This document shows, piece by piece, positions 1 to 11,000 of a stretch of 64,000 nucleotides of DNA (the stretch's first letter is position 1; every line of letters starts with the position of its first letter). Origin of the DNA: a virus; the IMG/VR virus record IMGVR_UViG_3300030103_003573, positions 335 through 64,334 of that record; one strand, given 5' to 3'. The notes beneath the pieces are model-generated. The model made no database searches and was not told the origin of the DNA. It saw nothing but the letters and a program-made list of their open reading frames with translations. The position numbers and the translations under genes are program-made.

Positions 1-9
1 ACTAAAAGC

Positions 10-156
10 ATGGCGGGAAAAAAAAAACAAGGTGTGCCGTCTGACGTTAAGGAGGTGCGGGAGTGGAACAAAAAAGTCCGAGCCCGTATGAAAGCAGTAA
101 GAGAGGCAGCAGAAGATGCCAGCAGCACTAGCAAAGACACACGCGACAACGGTTAG
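10..156 (+). CDS. Small basic protein, 5' end uncertain
   Basis: This 48-residue frame opens with Met-Ala-Gly followed by a run of lysines and continues as a charged, probably helical peptide. There is no stop codon between the window edge and the ATG at 10, so the gene could begin outside the window. It overlaps the next gene by 41 bases in another frame. I do not recognise it. Its position at the head of the tail operon suggests a small tail or head-completion protein, but that is only context. Confidence 0.4.
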   Translation: MAGKKKQGVPSDVKEVREWNKKVRARMKAVREAAEDASSTSKDTRDNG

Positions 157-550
157 CGTCACCGATATTAAGCTGGCCGCTTCACTAATGGCGCTGGGGA
201 TTCCCCCGGTGCCGGGTGAAGAGGTAAGCCTAACAACCGGCGACGCAAACCGGGTGACCTTTAACTTTCTTACCCACGGGGACGGAGACATGAGCGCGGA
301 CGCAATCATTGCCGCGTGGAAACAAGAAAGAGAAGCGCGATGCAGGCAGGACGAATGGTCACATCAAAACCCAGACCACCCGCTTTCCTACCTTATGTGC
401 GCGTGGGACAATTTTTTGTGCGTGCGCGATTACGTGCGCAGGGCAAACCCTAAAGTTTACATGAAGCGCGGAAAGTCCGTTGCCCTGGTTGACCCAGAGC
501 GCGGGCCAAAAGCATTAACGGAATACATCCTAGGACAGATAGGATCATGA
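116..550 (+). CDS. Hypothetical tail-operon protein, 144 aa
   Basis: A 144-residue soluble protein with no signal peptide or membrane segment. The middle holds acidic helices and a Trp/Cys-containing stretch (around residues 80-105), and the C-terminal third is basic. It lies directly upstream of the frameshifted tail chaperone, and its stop overlaps an ATG (ATGA at 547). In long-tailed phages this position is often held by tail terminator, tail tube or connector proteins, but I see no diagnostic motif, so function is left open. The gene ending at 156 overlaps its start. Confidence 0.6.
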   Translation: MPAALAKTHATTVSVTDIKLAASLMALGIPPVPGEEVSLTTGDANRVTFNFLTHGDGDMSADAIIAAWKQEREARCRQDEWSHQNPDHPLSYLMCAWDNFLCVRDYVRRANPKVYMKRGKSVALVDPERGPKALTEYILGQIGS

Positions 551-609
551 GCAAAGGACGACACAGAGCGCGGGAAAAAAGAGCGCGGCGATACTATAAA
601 GGAGGCGAA

Positions 610-1143
610 ATGCCTGACGGTTTACAGCTTTACGCTTTAGACGGCGGCAAGCTGGAAATTATGCAGGAGGTTTTAGAGTCTGCAAACGACATGGACGACA
701 GCGACTTGGGAAACTGCATGGTTTTTCTTTACGCTTCAAAATACGACGACGTTAAAAATCTTGAGCTGGACGAAATGGTTGAAGCTGGGGCTGAGCTAGT
801 CCGAGGGATTACCGTTGAAGACAAACAAGCCGCCGAGGAAATCATCTTGGCGGATTTTGACGCTCTACAGGCAAGCGCAGTAAAAAGCCCAAAGGCACCA
901 GCCCGGAACATGGAGGAGCAAAGCCATTTGAGCACGCCTCCTACCTCCGGGCCGGACTTAGCCTTGGTTACAGCAGAAGAGACCTTGCAGAAATCTCCGC
1001 CATTGAAGTCATCCAAGTTGCCTTTGCAGAAACATACGCAAACCGAGACGACAGTGACACATTCCAATGGGCAGAGCGCGACGAGGCCGCAATTGAAGAC
1101 GCCAGAAATAAGCTTGAAAGACTCAAGTCTGCAACCTGGCTAA
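610..1143 (+). CDS. Tail assembly chaperone, zero-frame product (G-like)
   Basis: The zero-frame product of a tail assembly chaperone gene directly upstream of the tape measure gene, the usual place for lambda G/GT-type genes. The ATG at 610 follows a strong Shine-Dalgarno sequence (GGAGG at 601-605), which favours it over an in-frame ATG at 547 that overlaps the previous stop and would add 21 basic residues. The first 95 codons look like a normal acidic helical protein. After position 894 the same frame becomes Ser/Thr/Lys/Pro-rich, as expected where another frame is under selection. Most ribosomes would end at TAA 1141-1143. Confidence 0.7.
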   Translation: MPDGLQLYALDGGKLEIMQEVLESANDMDDSDLGNCMVFLYASKYDDVKNLELDEMVEAGAELVRGITVEDKQAAEEIILADFDALQASAVKSPKAPARNMEEQSHLSTPPTSGPDLALVTAEETLQKSPPLKSSKLPLQKHTQTETTVTHSNGQSATRPQLKTPEISLKDSSLQPG

Positions 1144-1187
1144 CCGACGAATTTTTATTAGGCGATGGCATTAGGAGCGACACTTAA
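610..1187 (+). CDS. Tail assembly chaperone, -1 frameshift fusion (GT-like)
   Basis: A -1 slip at CCCAAAG (888-894) joins the first 95 codons to a second frame that runs to TAA 1185-1187, giving about 192 residues. The second frame reads as a convincing helical domain, with segments such as YLRAGLSLGYSRRDLAEI and NKLERLKSATWLTDEFLL. It has no start codon of its own in a useful position, so it can be made only by frameshifting. In long-tailed phages this fusion acts with the short form to load tube subunits onto the tape measure protein. It overlaps the tape measure start at 1165 by 23 bases. Confidence 0.72.
888..952 (+). promoter_or_regulatory. Programmed -1 frameshift signal
   Basis: The heptamer C CCA AAG (888-894) is in the correct phase for simultaneous -1 slippage of two tRNAs (CCA/AAG to CCC/AAA). 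After a six-base spacer a stem-loop follows. Its outer seven-base-pair stem is 901-907 with 946-952 (GCCCGGA with TCCGGGC), then a four-by-four internal loop, an inner stem of five pairs (912-916 with 937-941) and a 20-base loop. Spacer length and geometry match known stimulatory elements. Confidence 0.75.
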
Positions 1188-2190
1188 AGTAAAAATGGAC
1201 TCAACCGCAGTAAAGCGGGGGTTGAGTAACATTCGCGCAGGATTTGTAAGGCTTGGAGGCGTAGTGCGCGGCATTGGTGGCGCTATGCGCAAAGCATTTA
1301 TTCCTGCAGCGGCAGCGGCTGGAGCGTTGGCCGTAGCATTTAAAAAGGTAGCCGACGAGGGCAGCGAATTGTCTGACATGGCAGTGCAAACCGGCGTTAG
1401 CGTTGAAAAGCTTGTTATTATGCAAGAGACGCTAAGAAGGGCAGGTGCCAATCTTGATACGTCCAGAATGCTTTCAATGCTGGCGTCTAATCTTAAAGAG
1501 GCAAGATTTGAGGCAGGACCTGCTCGAGAAGCGTTAGATGATTTGGGGATTTCTTTATCTGACATTTCAGGCAGACCTTTAGATGAGCAATTCATAATGA
1601 TCCTCAAGCGTATTAGGGACGCAGGGGACCAAGTCAAAAACCTCGAGGGCGCTATGGAGGGCCTGTTTGGTGCGCGCATGGGATTTGGGATTTTGCGACT
1701 TGCCAACGATTTAGACGTTAATATGCAGCGAGCTGCGGAGTCTGCAAAGTCTCACGCTGAGTTCATGGACGAGAACGCTAACAAGCTTGACCGGACAGCA
1801 GACGAACTTGGCAGGCTTGGCATGATCTTTAAAACTACGGTTGGAAAGCTTCTCATCAATTTGCCTTGGGATAAAATTAACGACTTTTTGGCAGGTCTTA
1901 ACGACCTAGATTTTTCTGCGCAGATCGAAGGCGTAATGGCGTTTTTTCGAGAAGAAAAATGGAAGGATTGGGCAAGCGGAATTGGCAAAGCAATAGCGGA
2001 AGGAATCAAAAGCAATCTTGGAAAGCTTGGCGGGTTTATGTTTGGGGGAGAAACGAGTTTTAATATGAACAGAACCGCGCCCCGGGGAACAAATAGCCAG
2101 AAGCCGGTTAACGATTTGCTAAACGAGACCAAGGGCACCAATCGGCTACTTGAGTCCATCATGCTTAGGGAGGGAGCTACGTTTGCATAA
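1165..2190 (+). CDS. Tail tape measure protein (short)
   Basis: The protein resembles the conserved N-terminal half of lambda/TP901-type tape measure proteins: a hydrophobic Ala-rich helix near residues 45-65, then the segment GVSVEKLVIMQETLRRAGAN, an LDDLGISLSD-like stretch and a LFGARMGFGILRLAND stretch, all characteristic of these families. At 341 residues it is far shorter than the usual 700-1500. At the generally accepted 0.15 nm per residue it would specify a tail of only about 50 nm. It starts inside the end of the chaperone fusion and overlaps the next gene as TAATG. I see no peptidase or muramidase domain. Confidence 0.8.
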   Translation: MALGATLKVKMDSTAVKRGLSNIRAGFVRLGGVVRGIGGAMRKAFIPAAAAAGALAVAFKKVADEGSELSDMAVQTGVSVEKLVIMQETLRRAGANLDTSRMLSMLASNLKEARFEAGPAREALDDLGISLSDISGRPLDEQFIMILKRIRDAGDQVKNLEGAMEGLFGARMGFGILRLANDLDVNMQRAAESAKSHAEFMDENANKLDRTADELGRLGMIFKTTVGKLLINLPWDKINDFLAGLNDLDFSAQIEGVMAFFREEKWKDWASGIGKAIAEGIKSNLGKLGGFMFGGETSFNMNRTAPRGTNSQKPVNDLLNETKGTNRLLESIMLREGATFA

Positions 2191-3083
2191 TGGCTGCAAC
2201 AGCATACGGATACAGCGCAAGTCAGTTTAAGGCTCGTCCTGATTTCTCTGCTAGGAGAGACGGCAAAGGTGGTTGGACTGGAAGCAATAGCTTTTCCATG
2301 CTGCGCGAAACGTGGGAAAACTACGGGCGCGGTGCATTTGTTAAAGGCACACCGATAACGGATCTTTACACTGAGCTAAACGACTATTGGTCGTTTTTGG
2401 TTCTTAATGAAGTTGAAGTCAGTAACGAGCCTGGCGCGATCACAATAGTTCGCTGCGATTGGGTAGGGTTTTTAGAAGACGATGAAGACGAGGAGCAGGT
2501 CTTTACGCTTTCAGGGACTAGAGTTGAACGCTCAATTCTATTTCACCCAATGTTCCAAAAAGAGGTAATCGACAACGAAGCTGTTGACGCTACGGATAAG
2601 CCACTGGTTGCCGCAGTTTACGCAGGAACCTTTGTGGCAGATCTTGCAAAACAAAACACCTTTAACGACTACCATTTGCGCAACACGGTTGACGCATCAA
2701 TTGGGAAAAACACCACTCAACCCGAAGTCATTAAATGGATTCGCTGCATTTTGGAGCAAGGAATCAAAACCTTTAAAGCCCCGACGGTGCAGTGGACAGT
2801 CGAAACCGCTAGCATTTCCGGATGGAAAGACGAAGACTTGGACTACCTAGGCATTGTCCAATACGACCGGGATAATCGGCCACCAGGCAATCCTCCGATG
2901 CCACGATTCGGCAAGTGGGAGTGGATGAAAATTTCCATGAATCAGACGACGACTGACGGCAAAACGCGACAGTCTCAAACCTGGGAGCTGGTGCCACCAG
3001 GGGGAGGGCACAGATTTTTGCCGCCAGACGAGGCCGATGGGCTTTACAACTATCAACCTTCCGACCTTGGGCCGCCTTCTTAA
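2190..3083 (+). CDS. Tail or virion protein, 297 aa, unrecognised
   Basis: A 297-residue soluble protein rich in aromatic residues and beta-type sequence, with an acidic patch around residue 95 and a Pro/Gly-rich C-terminus. Its ATG overlaps the tape measure stop (TAATG). The slot after the tape measure gene normally encodes distal tail or baseplate proteins, so such a role is plausible, but I do not recognise a distal-tail or hub motif. Confidence 0.7.
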   Translation: MAATAYGYSASQFKARPDFSARRDGKGGWTGSNSFSMLRETWENYGRGAFVKGTPITDLYTELNDYWSFLVLNEVEVSNEPGAITIVRCDWVGFLEDDEDEEQVFTLSGTRVERSILFHPMFQKEVIDNEAVDATDKPLVAAVYAGTFVADLAKQNTFNDYHLRNTVDASIGKNTTQPEVIKWIRCILEQGIKTFKAPTVQWTVETASISGWKDEDLDYLGIVQYDRDNRPPGNPPMPRFGKWEWMKISMNQTTTDGKTRQSQTWELVPPGGGHRFLPPDEADGLYNYQPSDLGPPS

Positions 3084-4120
3084 TGAGCAGAGATAGAGAG
3101 TCGGGAATCCCAGCTTTGCGAGTCCGCACGGATTTGTCAGAGGAAGCGCGTGAATGGAACAAGCATCGGGATGCTATTTATTCTATTTACGACGCCGCCC
3201 CTGATTATGTGCGGCCTATCCCAACTCCGCGAGTTGAAGGCTTCCGCCCAATTGCCCGCGTAGACTCCGATTCTGGATCGAGCACGGTTCCAGGCGTTGG
3301 GATTACGATGGGTCGTTTATTTTTTATTGAGTCCAACACAATTACAACTGCTGCCGGCGACCGCAACAAGGCGCAGGAAGTAATGCCTACGCTCGAGGGC
3401 ACAGCATTGGACGCCACTATTGCTCCGCGCAAATACCTTTCTGCCTCCGATTACGAGGCTTGGGTAATCTGGCGCGAGCTAGGAGACACGCACGAGGCCC
3501 GGATTTTGTTCGCCGCCGAGAACGCTGGGCCGGGGGCACTTGACAGAGATGAAAAGGCGCAACGACTGGCAACTTTCACTGTTACCTACCCAGGAGGCAC
3601 TGACGCATCAGGGCAGCAACCTGGGGTGACAATCAAGAAGCAGTTGATCCGGGACCGCTTGCAGGTGCCGATTGAGCGCCACCAGTTCAAGGTGCGCAAG
3701 ACTGCATCCAATAAGGTGCGCGTTGATCAAGGTTTTGTTGTCTGGGCAAAAGGGCCCGGAGCTAACCTAGTGAGCGAGTCGATTGACGTTGCGCAAGGCC
3801 CAGAGCTAACCATAGCGGCAAACGGAAGCATTTGGCTTTACGCTTACTACACGACTGCACAGCACAGCACCAGCACGAGCAGCAATAGTGCCGCCGCCAC
3901 AATCGTCAATTACCGACTCGACTCGCTTACTGGCGTCGGGACTCAATTTTTAACCACTCCGCCGATAAGAGGCGCTGACTCAAGTAGTCGTTTTTCTACG
4001 GGGTATTTATATTATGAGGTGGCAAAACTCGAGGTTGTCGGAGGCGAGGTTTTCGTGACCGACCAGCTAGTAAACGGGCCGATCTATGTAAATGAGCTTT
4101 CTGACTCTGTTCTTTCTTAA
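3083..4120 (+). CDS. Virion protein, 345 aa, unrecognised
   Basis: A 345-residue protein, soluble, with beta-rich Ser/Thr/Gly-containing sequence in the C-terminal half (a tract of Ser/Thr near residues 262-272). It starts on the stop codon of the previous gene (TAATG), so it belongs to the same translationally coupled tail operon. Likely a baseplate, tail-tip or fibre-attachment protein by position. No catalytic motif or known domain was found. Confidence 0.68.
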   Translation: MSRDRESGIPALRVRTDLSEEAREWNKHRDAIYSIYDAAPDYVRPIPTPRVEGFRPIARVDSDSGSSTVPGVGITMGRLFFIESNTITTAAGDRNKAQEVMPTLEGTALDATIAPRKYLSASDYEAWVIWRELGDTHEARILFAAENAGPGALDRDEKAQRLATFTVTYPGGTDASGQQPGVTIKKQLIRDRLQVPIERHQFKVRKTASNKVRVDQGFVVWAKGPGANLVSESIDVAQGPELTIAANGSIWLYAYYTTAQHSTSTSSNSAAATIVNYRLDSLTGVGTQFLTTPPIRGADSSSRFSTGYLYYEVAKLEVVGGEVFVTDQLVNGPIYVNELSDSVLS

Positions 4121-4137
4121 CTTAAAACCAAATCATT

Positions 4138-4626
4138 ATGGCAACTATCAGCAAAAGTAGCGCGCAGATGTCCTTGACCGGGACGTGCACGCCGCAACGA
4201 ACAAACGTGAGCAATTCCGTCTCGGTGGGATCTGCTCTTTCCACAAAATCATTTACTGACGCAAACGTCATTTACTCAATTAAGGTCACCGCTACCGGAT
4301 CAACTGACGTTGTGAGTATTGCGCTTGCAACTGGTGACGCAACCGCAACGACTGGTTCGCCAACAATCGCAGACAGCGGGGTGGATTTTGAAGGCGCAGA
4401 CATTGGAACCGCTACAAAAATTTATGCAATTCAGGTGGAGCAGTTAGTTGACGGCGCAATGGCCGTTGATGGCGCGTTCACTGAATTTAACGGGATGGCA
4501 AAAGCAGGCGATAAGGCGCTCTTCGTTTACAACGACGGAGTGGCGGTGACTAGCGACGTCCTTCTACTAGACCTTAACGCAACTGGCGTAAGCGCTGCTG
4601 TAACAGTTATCGGAAAAACCGCGTAG
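4138..4626 (+). CDS. Beta-rich virion protein, 162 aa
   Basis: Ser/Thr/Ala/Gly-rich protein of 162 residues with alternating hydrophobic residues typical of small beta-sandwich virion proteins. It lies 17 bases after the preceding gene and directly before the 4638 gene. The same order, small beta-rich protein then a protein of the 4638 family, recurs at 63290-64000, so the two may work as a set, perhaps linking a fibre to the particle. No named family. Confidence 0.65.
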   Translation: MATISKSSAQMSLTGTCTPQRTNVSNSVSVGSALSTKSFTDANVIYSIKVTATGSTDVVSIALATGDATATTGSPTIADSGVDFEGADIGTATKIYAIQVEQLVDGAMAVDGAFTEFNGMAKAGDKALFVYNDGVAVTSDVLLLDLNATGVSAAVTVIGKTA

Positions 4627-4637
4627 TTTATAAAAGC

Positions 4638-5018
4638 ATGGCCAATATTGAACTCCAGCGTGGTCTAAATCAGACCATTAATGTCACCTACCTTCTGGCC
4701 GGGCAGACTACTCCGGTTGACCTCGGAGATTCTGGGGTTTATTCGGCTTCAATGGTAGTCCGTCGCAAAAGCGGCGAGAGCCTACAAGGCGCGGTTATTG
4801 ACACACTAACCACTGCCAACGGGCGAGTAGTGTTGATTGATAATCCAGGTTCCGACGGTCCAAATATTCAATTGAAGTGGAACACCGCGCAAAGCGAAGC
4901 GCTACCAAATGAAGATCTGGTTATTTCTGGCGACCTAAAAATAACCAAGGTTGCAGACTCTCAAGTCGAACACCACATTCGCCTTACATTCGCACTAGAC
5001 CAAGAAATCGTAGCATGA
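4638..5018 (+). CDS. Fibre-associated protein, paralogue of the gene at 63715
   Basis: A 126-residue protein starting with Met-Ala-Asn-Ile and the motif LQRGLNQ. The C-terminal half holds PNIQLKWNTAQ followed by Leu-Pro. Both motifs recur in the gene at 63715 (LQRGQNQ; PNISLKWSTAQ), so the two are clear paralogues. Its stop overlaps the start of the giant fibre gene (ATGA), so a role as adaptor, baseplate-fibre linker or fibre chaperone is a reasonable inference. The length and beta content fit a small immunoglobulin-like or beta-sandwich adaptor. Confidence 0.7.
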   Translation: MANIELQRGLNQTINVTYLLAGQTTPVDLGDSGVYSASMVVRRKSGESLQGAVIDTLTTANGRVVLIDNPGSDGPNIQLKWNTAQSEALPNEDLVISGDLKITKVADSQVEHHIRLTFALDQEIVA

Positions 5019-8000
5019 GCGTCACCGACAGCATTACAATCACCCAAGCAACCAATAAAGTCACCGTAACCGCTCAGGGCTCCGTAGGCCTTAACGCGGG
5101 CGGACAAATTGACGGCAACCTGGAGGTCACAGGAACGCTTGCGGTAGGCGGCAACCAACTTGGAAAAGACGTTAGATTTTGGGGGGAAACTGCAAACAAG
5201 TATTTCCTGTGGGATGCCAGCCAAGACAAAGTAATTATCACTGGGGACTTGCAGGTTGATGGCACGACTACAACAATCAATTCCACCGTTGTTAGCATAG
5301 CCGATCCGGTTTTCTCTTTGGGGGGCACAAGTGTCCCGACATCATCGGACAGCAAGGATAGAGGGATAGAGCATTTTTATTACGACACTTCCGCCGGGGT
5401 AGGTAAGCGCGGATTCTTTGGCTGGAGCAACGCGGATAACGCTTACAAGTTTTTGACCGATTGCCCAGACCCTTCCGGCGCTGAGATCTTTACCGGGACG
5501 GCTGGCAATCTTTTGACTGGCAACATTACCGCAGACAGCGCCAGTTCTTCAGGTCACATTAGCATTGCAAGGAACGGCCTGAATCGGTTGAAGTCAATGC
5601 TGGCTAACAATGATGGAGGGTGGCAATACGAGGGCAGCTCGGGCAACGTATTTTACGCAGGCGCAAGCGGTAACGATTACGTCATAAGAGACGGCAGCTT
5701 TTCAACAAGTGGCGATCTCCGCTTTATTGTTAGTCAGTCAGGAAACGTTGGAATCGGAGGAGTTACGGCACCAACTAGCTTGTTGGAAATAGCGGGAGAC
5801 TTGGAAATTTCACCCACTGAGCCCACCATTAATTTAAATAGAAATAATGGCTCTTATAGTTGGAAGATTGTAAATGGCGCAGGAGGAGGTAACTTTCCGA
5901 CATCTACGTTCAACATTGCGAACAACGCAGGAAACCCAGTTATCACTGCGATTGACAGCGGAAAAGTCGGGATAGGAGTCGCCACCCCGACAAAAATTCT
6001 GTCTGTGAAATCAAGTGGAGCAGACGACGGAATCAGCTTAATAAAATCAAACTCTTCGAGCCTTATTGCCTCGCTTACCCAAACAGGAACGGGAGATGGA
6101 GCGTTTGTAGCAAAGAACGCCAGTGATGTCACAGCGCTTCTTTTGAGAGCGCAAGGAAACTCTTACTTTAACGGCGGAAATTTAGGGATAGGAGTCACGG
6201 CACCTGCCACAAAGCTAGACGTCGCTGACAAAATCCGCGTTGCGGAAAATAGCAACGTGGCGTTTTACGGTGCAGATTTCGTAAGGCTGTTTGTGAATCA
6301 GTCTTACTCTTTTACTGATTCTGGCGGCACGGTAAAAGCTAAGGTTGGACTTGCTGGAGATAGTTTTTTTAACGGCGGCAACGTCGGCATCGGAGTTACA
6401 AATCCGGTATATGACTTAACGGTTGCGGGTAACATTGGCCTCACCACCGGAACGACTAATTCTATCTTCCTGAACAATGGAAACGTCAGCGTAAAAGGGG
6501 ATAGCAACAACAAGCTATTCCTTAATGCCCTCGACGAAATAAGACTAAGCACAGCGTCTACCGAAAGATTGAGAATTGAGTCCGGCGGCCTTGTGCGGGT
6601 ATTCGGTGATCTTCAGGTGGACGGAACAACGACGACCGTAAACAGCACCGTTGTCACCATAGATGATCCGGTGCTGACTCTTGGCGGCGACACCGCACCA
6701 AGCTCCGACGACAACAAAGATCGTGGGATCGAATTCCGCTACTACGACGGCAGCGCCAAGATTGGCTTCATGGGCTGGGATGATAGCGCTGGCGGCTTTA
6801 CCTTGCTGAAAGACGCAACCAATTCTTCGGAAGTATTCAGCGGAACGGCTACAAATTTAACTCTCGGAGAGGCAGTATTGACTGACGCTTCTTCAGGAAG
6901 CACCCACCGTATTCAAGCAACCGGCAATAATTTTTTCTTTCACTTAGCGCACGGAGTCTTCCAATACTCATGCGGCGTGCGTGGAAACAGAGGCTCTTCC
7001 GTTGGGATGGAAAGCGGTGGAATAAATAGTTATTTGGCGCTATGCGCTGGCGGATCAGAAAAGGTAAGGATCGCAACCAATGGAAACGTCGGCATAGCCA
7101 ACAATAATCCAGCGCAAAAATTGTCAGTCACAGGTAGTGCGGCGATTTCTTCGACTTTATACCTTGGAAGCGAAAGCGCGACTGGAACAAGAATCCAAGC
7201 TGATTCAGGCGTAATACGAGGGTTTTACACTTCAGGGTCAGATGCTAGATTCCACTTGGGTAGGGACGCATTTGCCGGTGGTTACGCAGGTCTAATCATG
7301 GGTGGGTCTGGCGGCTACTCTGGTATTGGGGCGACTACAACTGGGAACGATTTATTGTTCTCAACCAATATGGCGGCGGCAGCGGGAGGTATTGCCACGG
7401 AAAGGATGCGAATTGATTCCGCTGGAAACGTCGGCATCGGAACTACGGCACCGGCAGCTGCGCTTCATGTTTTAGGTAAAACTATAATTCAAGCTCCTGA
7501 CGGGTCTAACACCACATTAGAACTTCGTAATCCAGTTGATAATGATAGAGGTTTTAGATTTGTTTCAGTTGCCACATCTGGCGGTGCTTCTGGAACATTT
7601 GATTTAGAAGGCTTTGGCGCTGGCGGTACTCTTAGATCAGCAATGGATTGGGTACCCGCAGGGAACCTCTCCTTCAATTTAGGCTCTTCTGGTGGTGTTT
7701 GGACAACAACTTTTACCAGAAACGTAAAGGGTAGGAATAATGCATCACAAGGCGACTTAAATTTGAGGAGTGGGCACAGCAATAGGCCTCTTACATTCGG
7801 GATCGATACAACCGAATACATGCGTGTTCATTCGGATGGAAATGTAGGGATAGGAGCCGCTTTACCGGCATACCCGCTACACATAAACGGAGCAACCACT
7901 GCAACGCTTGCGATCCAGTGCAACGGCAACAATGCAGAAGGAAGCAAGATTCGACTCATTGAAGGCAGCAGCAATTACTCAGGCGCGTTTGTTCATTACG

Positions 8001-11000
8001 ATGGGAGCGCCAACGCATTAAACATCGGCGTTCACGAAAACAATAACACTACACTTTCTGATGACACAAACGTCATCACCATTCCCCGCGATACGGGGCG
8101 GGTCGGCATCGGCACGGCGGCACCCAATGCGTTGCTTGATGTGGCAGGGCCTATTTTTGCAGGAACATCCCAGCGGTTAAGTCTAGGAGGGCACCAAGAT
8201 ACCTTCACTGGATCGTTTTCTATAATATCCCAAAACGATCACGGAGACTTTTCATTTGCTAGTAACCTACGAGTAGACTCAGACCGCAACTTTACTACTG
8301 TCAACAACCACTCCACTATGGCTGGTGGAGCTATGGTGATAGCTGGTAACGGTAACTCTTTTGGCACCAATTCAATTTACTTCCTAAGCCAACCTTCTGG
8401 CAGCACCACTGCTGGAACAGAAGTGGACGAGGCGGGTGCTAGAATGATCATCAAAAATGACGGAAACGTCGGCATCGGCACTACGAGTCCAGCTTATAAA
8501 CTTCATAATGCAGGAACCTCTAGATTAGAGGGTAAAGTAACCTTAGGTGGGAGTGTAAACAATACCATTCAAGGTCAGGGACTTGGAATGAACTTTAAAG
8601 CGGCTGGGGATTTCAATTACTTCACGACAGCCGATGGGGGGTCTCAAAAAATAGTGTTCAAAGGAGACGGCAAGGTCGGCATTGGCACTACGTCACCATC
8701 AGCAAATCTCCACATAGCGAATGCTGGAGACGCGTCTTTAATTATCGAAGCTGACACAGGAAACAGTGACGAAAACGCAAACCCTAGCCTCGTCTTTAGA
8801 CAAGACGGCAACAACGTCAGAGCAGAAGCTGGAATCGTCGGAGACGCAGGTCAGATCTATACTGGCAGCCTTGAGAATAGTGCTTATTTAGGGTCTGTTG
8901 GGAATTACCCGTTACAGTTGTTTACGAATGACACGGCCCGTTTAACCGTTGTCAACAGCGGAAACGTCGGCATCGGAACTACGGCACCTGCGGCCACGTT
9001 GCAGGTTAAATCATCCTCTGCTTCGCATAGTGCCATTATAGGAAGATACGGAAATGATGATGGATTGTTCCTTCATTCTGAGGCCGGATCTAGTCATTAC
9101 AACTGGATGATCACCACTCAGGATAATGTTGATAAAGGGTTTGAGATCATCCCATCGACAGCAGTCGGTAATCAAACCTTCTCTACACCTGCTTTTGTTA
9201 TAAAAGCCGACACTGGAAACGTCGGCATCGGCACTACGGCACCGGCCACGAAGCTAGACGTCGCTGACAAAATCCGCGTTGCGGAAAACAGCAATGTGGC
9301 GTTTTACGGAGCAGATTTCGTGAGGCTGTTTGTAAACCAGTCTTACTCTTTTGCTAATTCTGGCGGCACGGTAAAAGCTAAGATTGGACTTGCTGGCGAC
9401 TCTTACTTTAACGGAGGGAGCGTCGGTATCTCTACTACAGCCCCCGACTACAGGCTCGACATCGGCGGCGATACAGCAAGCACATCCAACACCCTCCGAA
9501 TGGTTCAGGCTAACGGGGGGACTGCTATCAGGATTGGAGCAGGGGGCTTGAGTAATGATGTGACCTTGCTGCGCGTCGATGGTGGCGGCGATCCCCCGCT
9601 GGTGCTCGGGGAGTCAGACTCCGCAGGATTTGGCTTCTCTCTCAAATACATGGGATCGAGAAGCGGCAACGCTAATTCTCTTTCTATATTTTCAGACAAC
9701 CAAGCCGCCGGTAGCCAAGTCGAAGCCATCACAATCTTTCAGGATGGCAAGGTCGGGTTGAACAATACCAGTCCCGTTCACACCTTCGACATAACAGGCA
9801 GCATTCGTTTTTCGTCAGGCTCCGTTGCAGATGCTGACCTTACTTTTCAAGACGGCAAGAGGGCGCAATTCGGGAACTCGAACGACCTGACTATTTCCCA
9901 CAGTGCGAACCACAACTTTGTGACTTCAAACAACGGAGACATTCGGTTCACTACAAACAGCACCGAAAGACTTCGCATCGAAGACACCACCGGCCTTGTG
10001 AGGGTCTTCGGTGATCTTCAAGTAGACGGCACGACGACCACAGTCAATTCAACTACGGTCACGTTAGATGATCCGGTCCTTACATTGGGTGGAGACACCG
10101 CACCCTCTTCCGACGACAACAAAGATCGCGGGATAGAATTCCGTTATTACGACGGTAGCGCAAAGGTTGGCTTCATGGGGTGGGACGATAGTCATGATGG
10201 ATTTACTTTCTTAAAAAATGCAACGAACTCCTCTGAGGTGTTCAGTGGAACTCCTGCGCGAATAGTAACCGGCGCAATTACCGCAGGAGGCAACATGAAC
10301 CTTCTGAATAATCAGATTGAAAAATGTTCTGCTATTTTAGGATCTGGCGCTACTGGCGACTTATCTCTAAAAGACGGCGATGGGACAGAGTTCCTGCGTC
10401 TTGATGCCAGCGCGAACGAAACAACTCTCAGCAAAAATCTGACCGCAGCAGACAACGTAATGTTTAAAGCTGGAACCGATGGCGATCTGAGAGTGTTTTT
10501 TGACGGGTCGAACGGCAACATCGCAAACGTCACAGGCGATTTAGTAGTGTCCACAAGCACTGCTCAAAGAAAGATTTTCATGCGAGCGCCTGATGGCTCG
10601 GGAGGCGTTACTAACTACATGACGTTTGATGGGTTTTTTGGTTTTACCACCCTGCAAAAACGGCTTCGCGCAGAGGATAATGTAAAAATTGAAGTCGGCG
10701 GTACAGGAGATTGTTATTTGGAGCACGACGGCACTGACTCTGAAATAACAAACCAGACTGGCGACCTATACATCAAGAACACTGCCGACAATAAAGACAT
10801 CATCTTCCAGTCTGACGATGGTAGTGGTGGGGTCCACACCTACTTCTTCCTCGACGGCAATACCGGCTACACCAACTTCCCTGACGCGAAGCACCTGTCG
10901 TTTGGAACAGGACACGATTTCCTAATCCATCACGACAGCAACCATACTTACCTTGAGCAGAACGGAACGGGGCATCTGCACATCCGTCAAAACACAAACG

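Noticed and set aside
547-609. N-terminal extension of the chaperone from ATG 547
   Set aside because: The strong GGAGG before ATG 610 and the basic, atypical composition of the extension favour the downstream start. The upstream start stays possible because it overlaps the previous stop as ATGA.
729-1067. Minus-strand frame of 112 residues over the tail chaperone
   Set aside because: It is a shadow of the chaperone frames: Ser/Cys/Phe-rich, no leader, no neighbour in the same direction.
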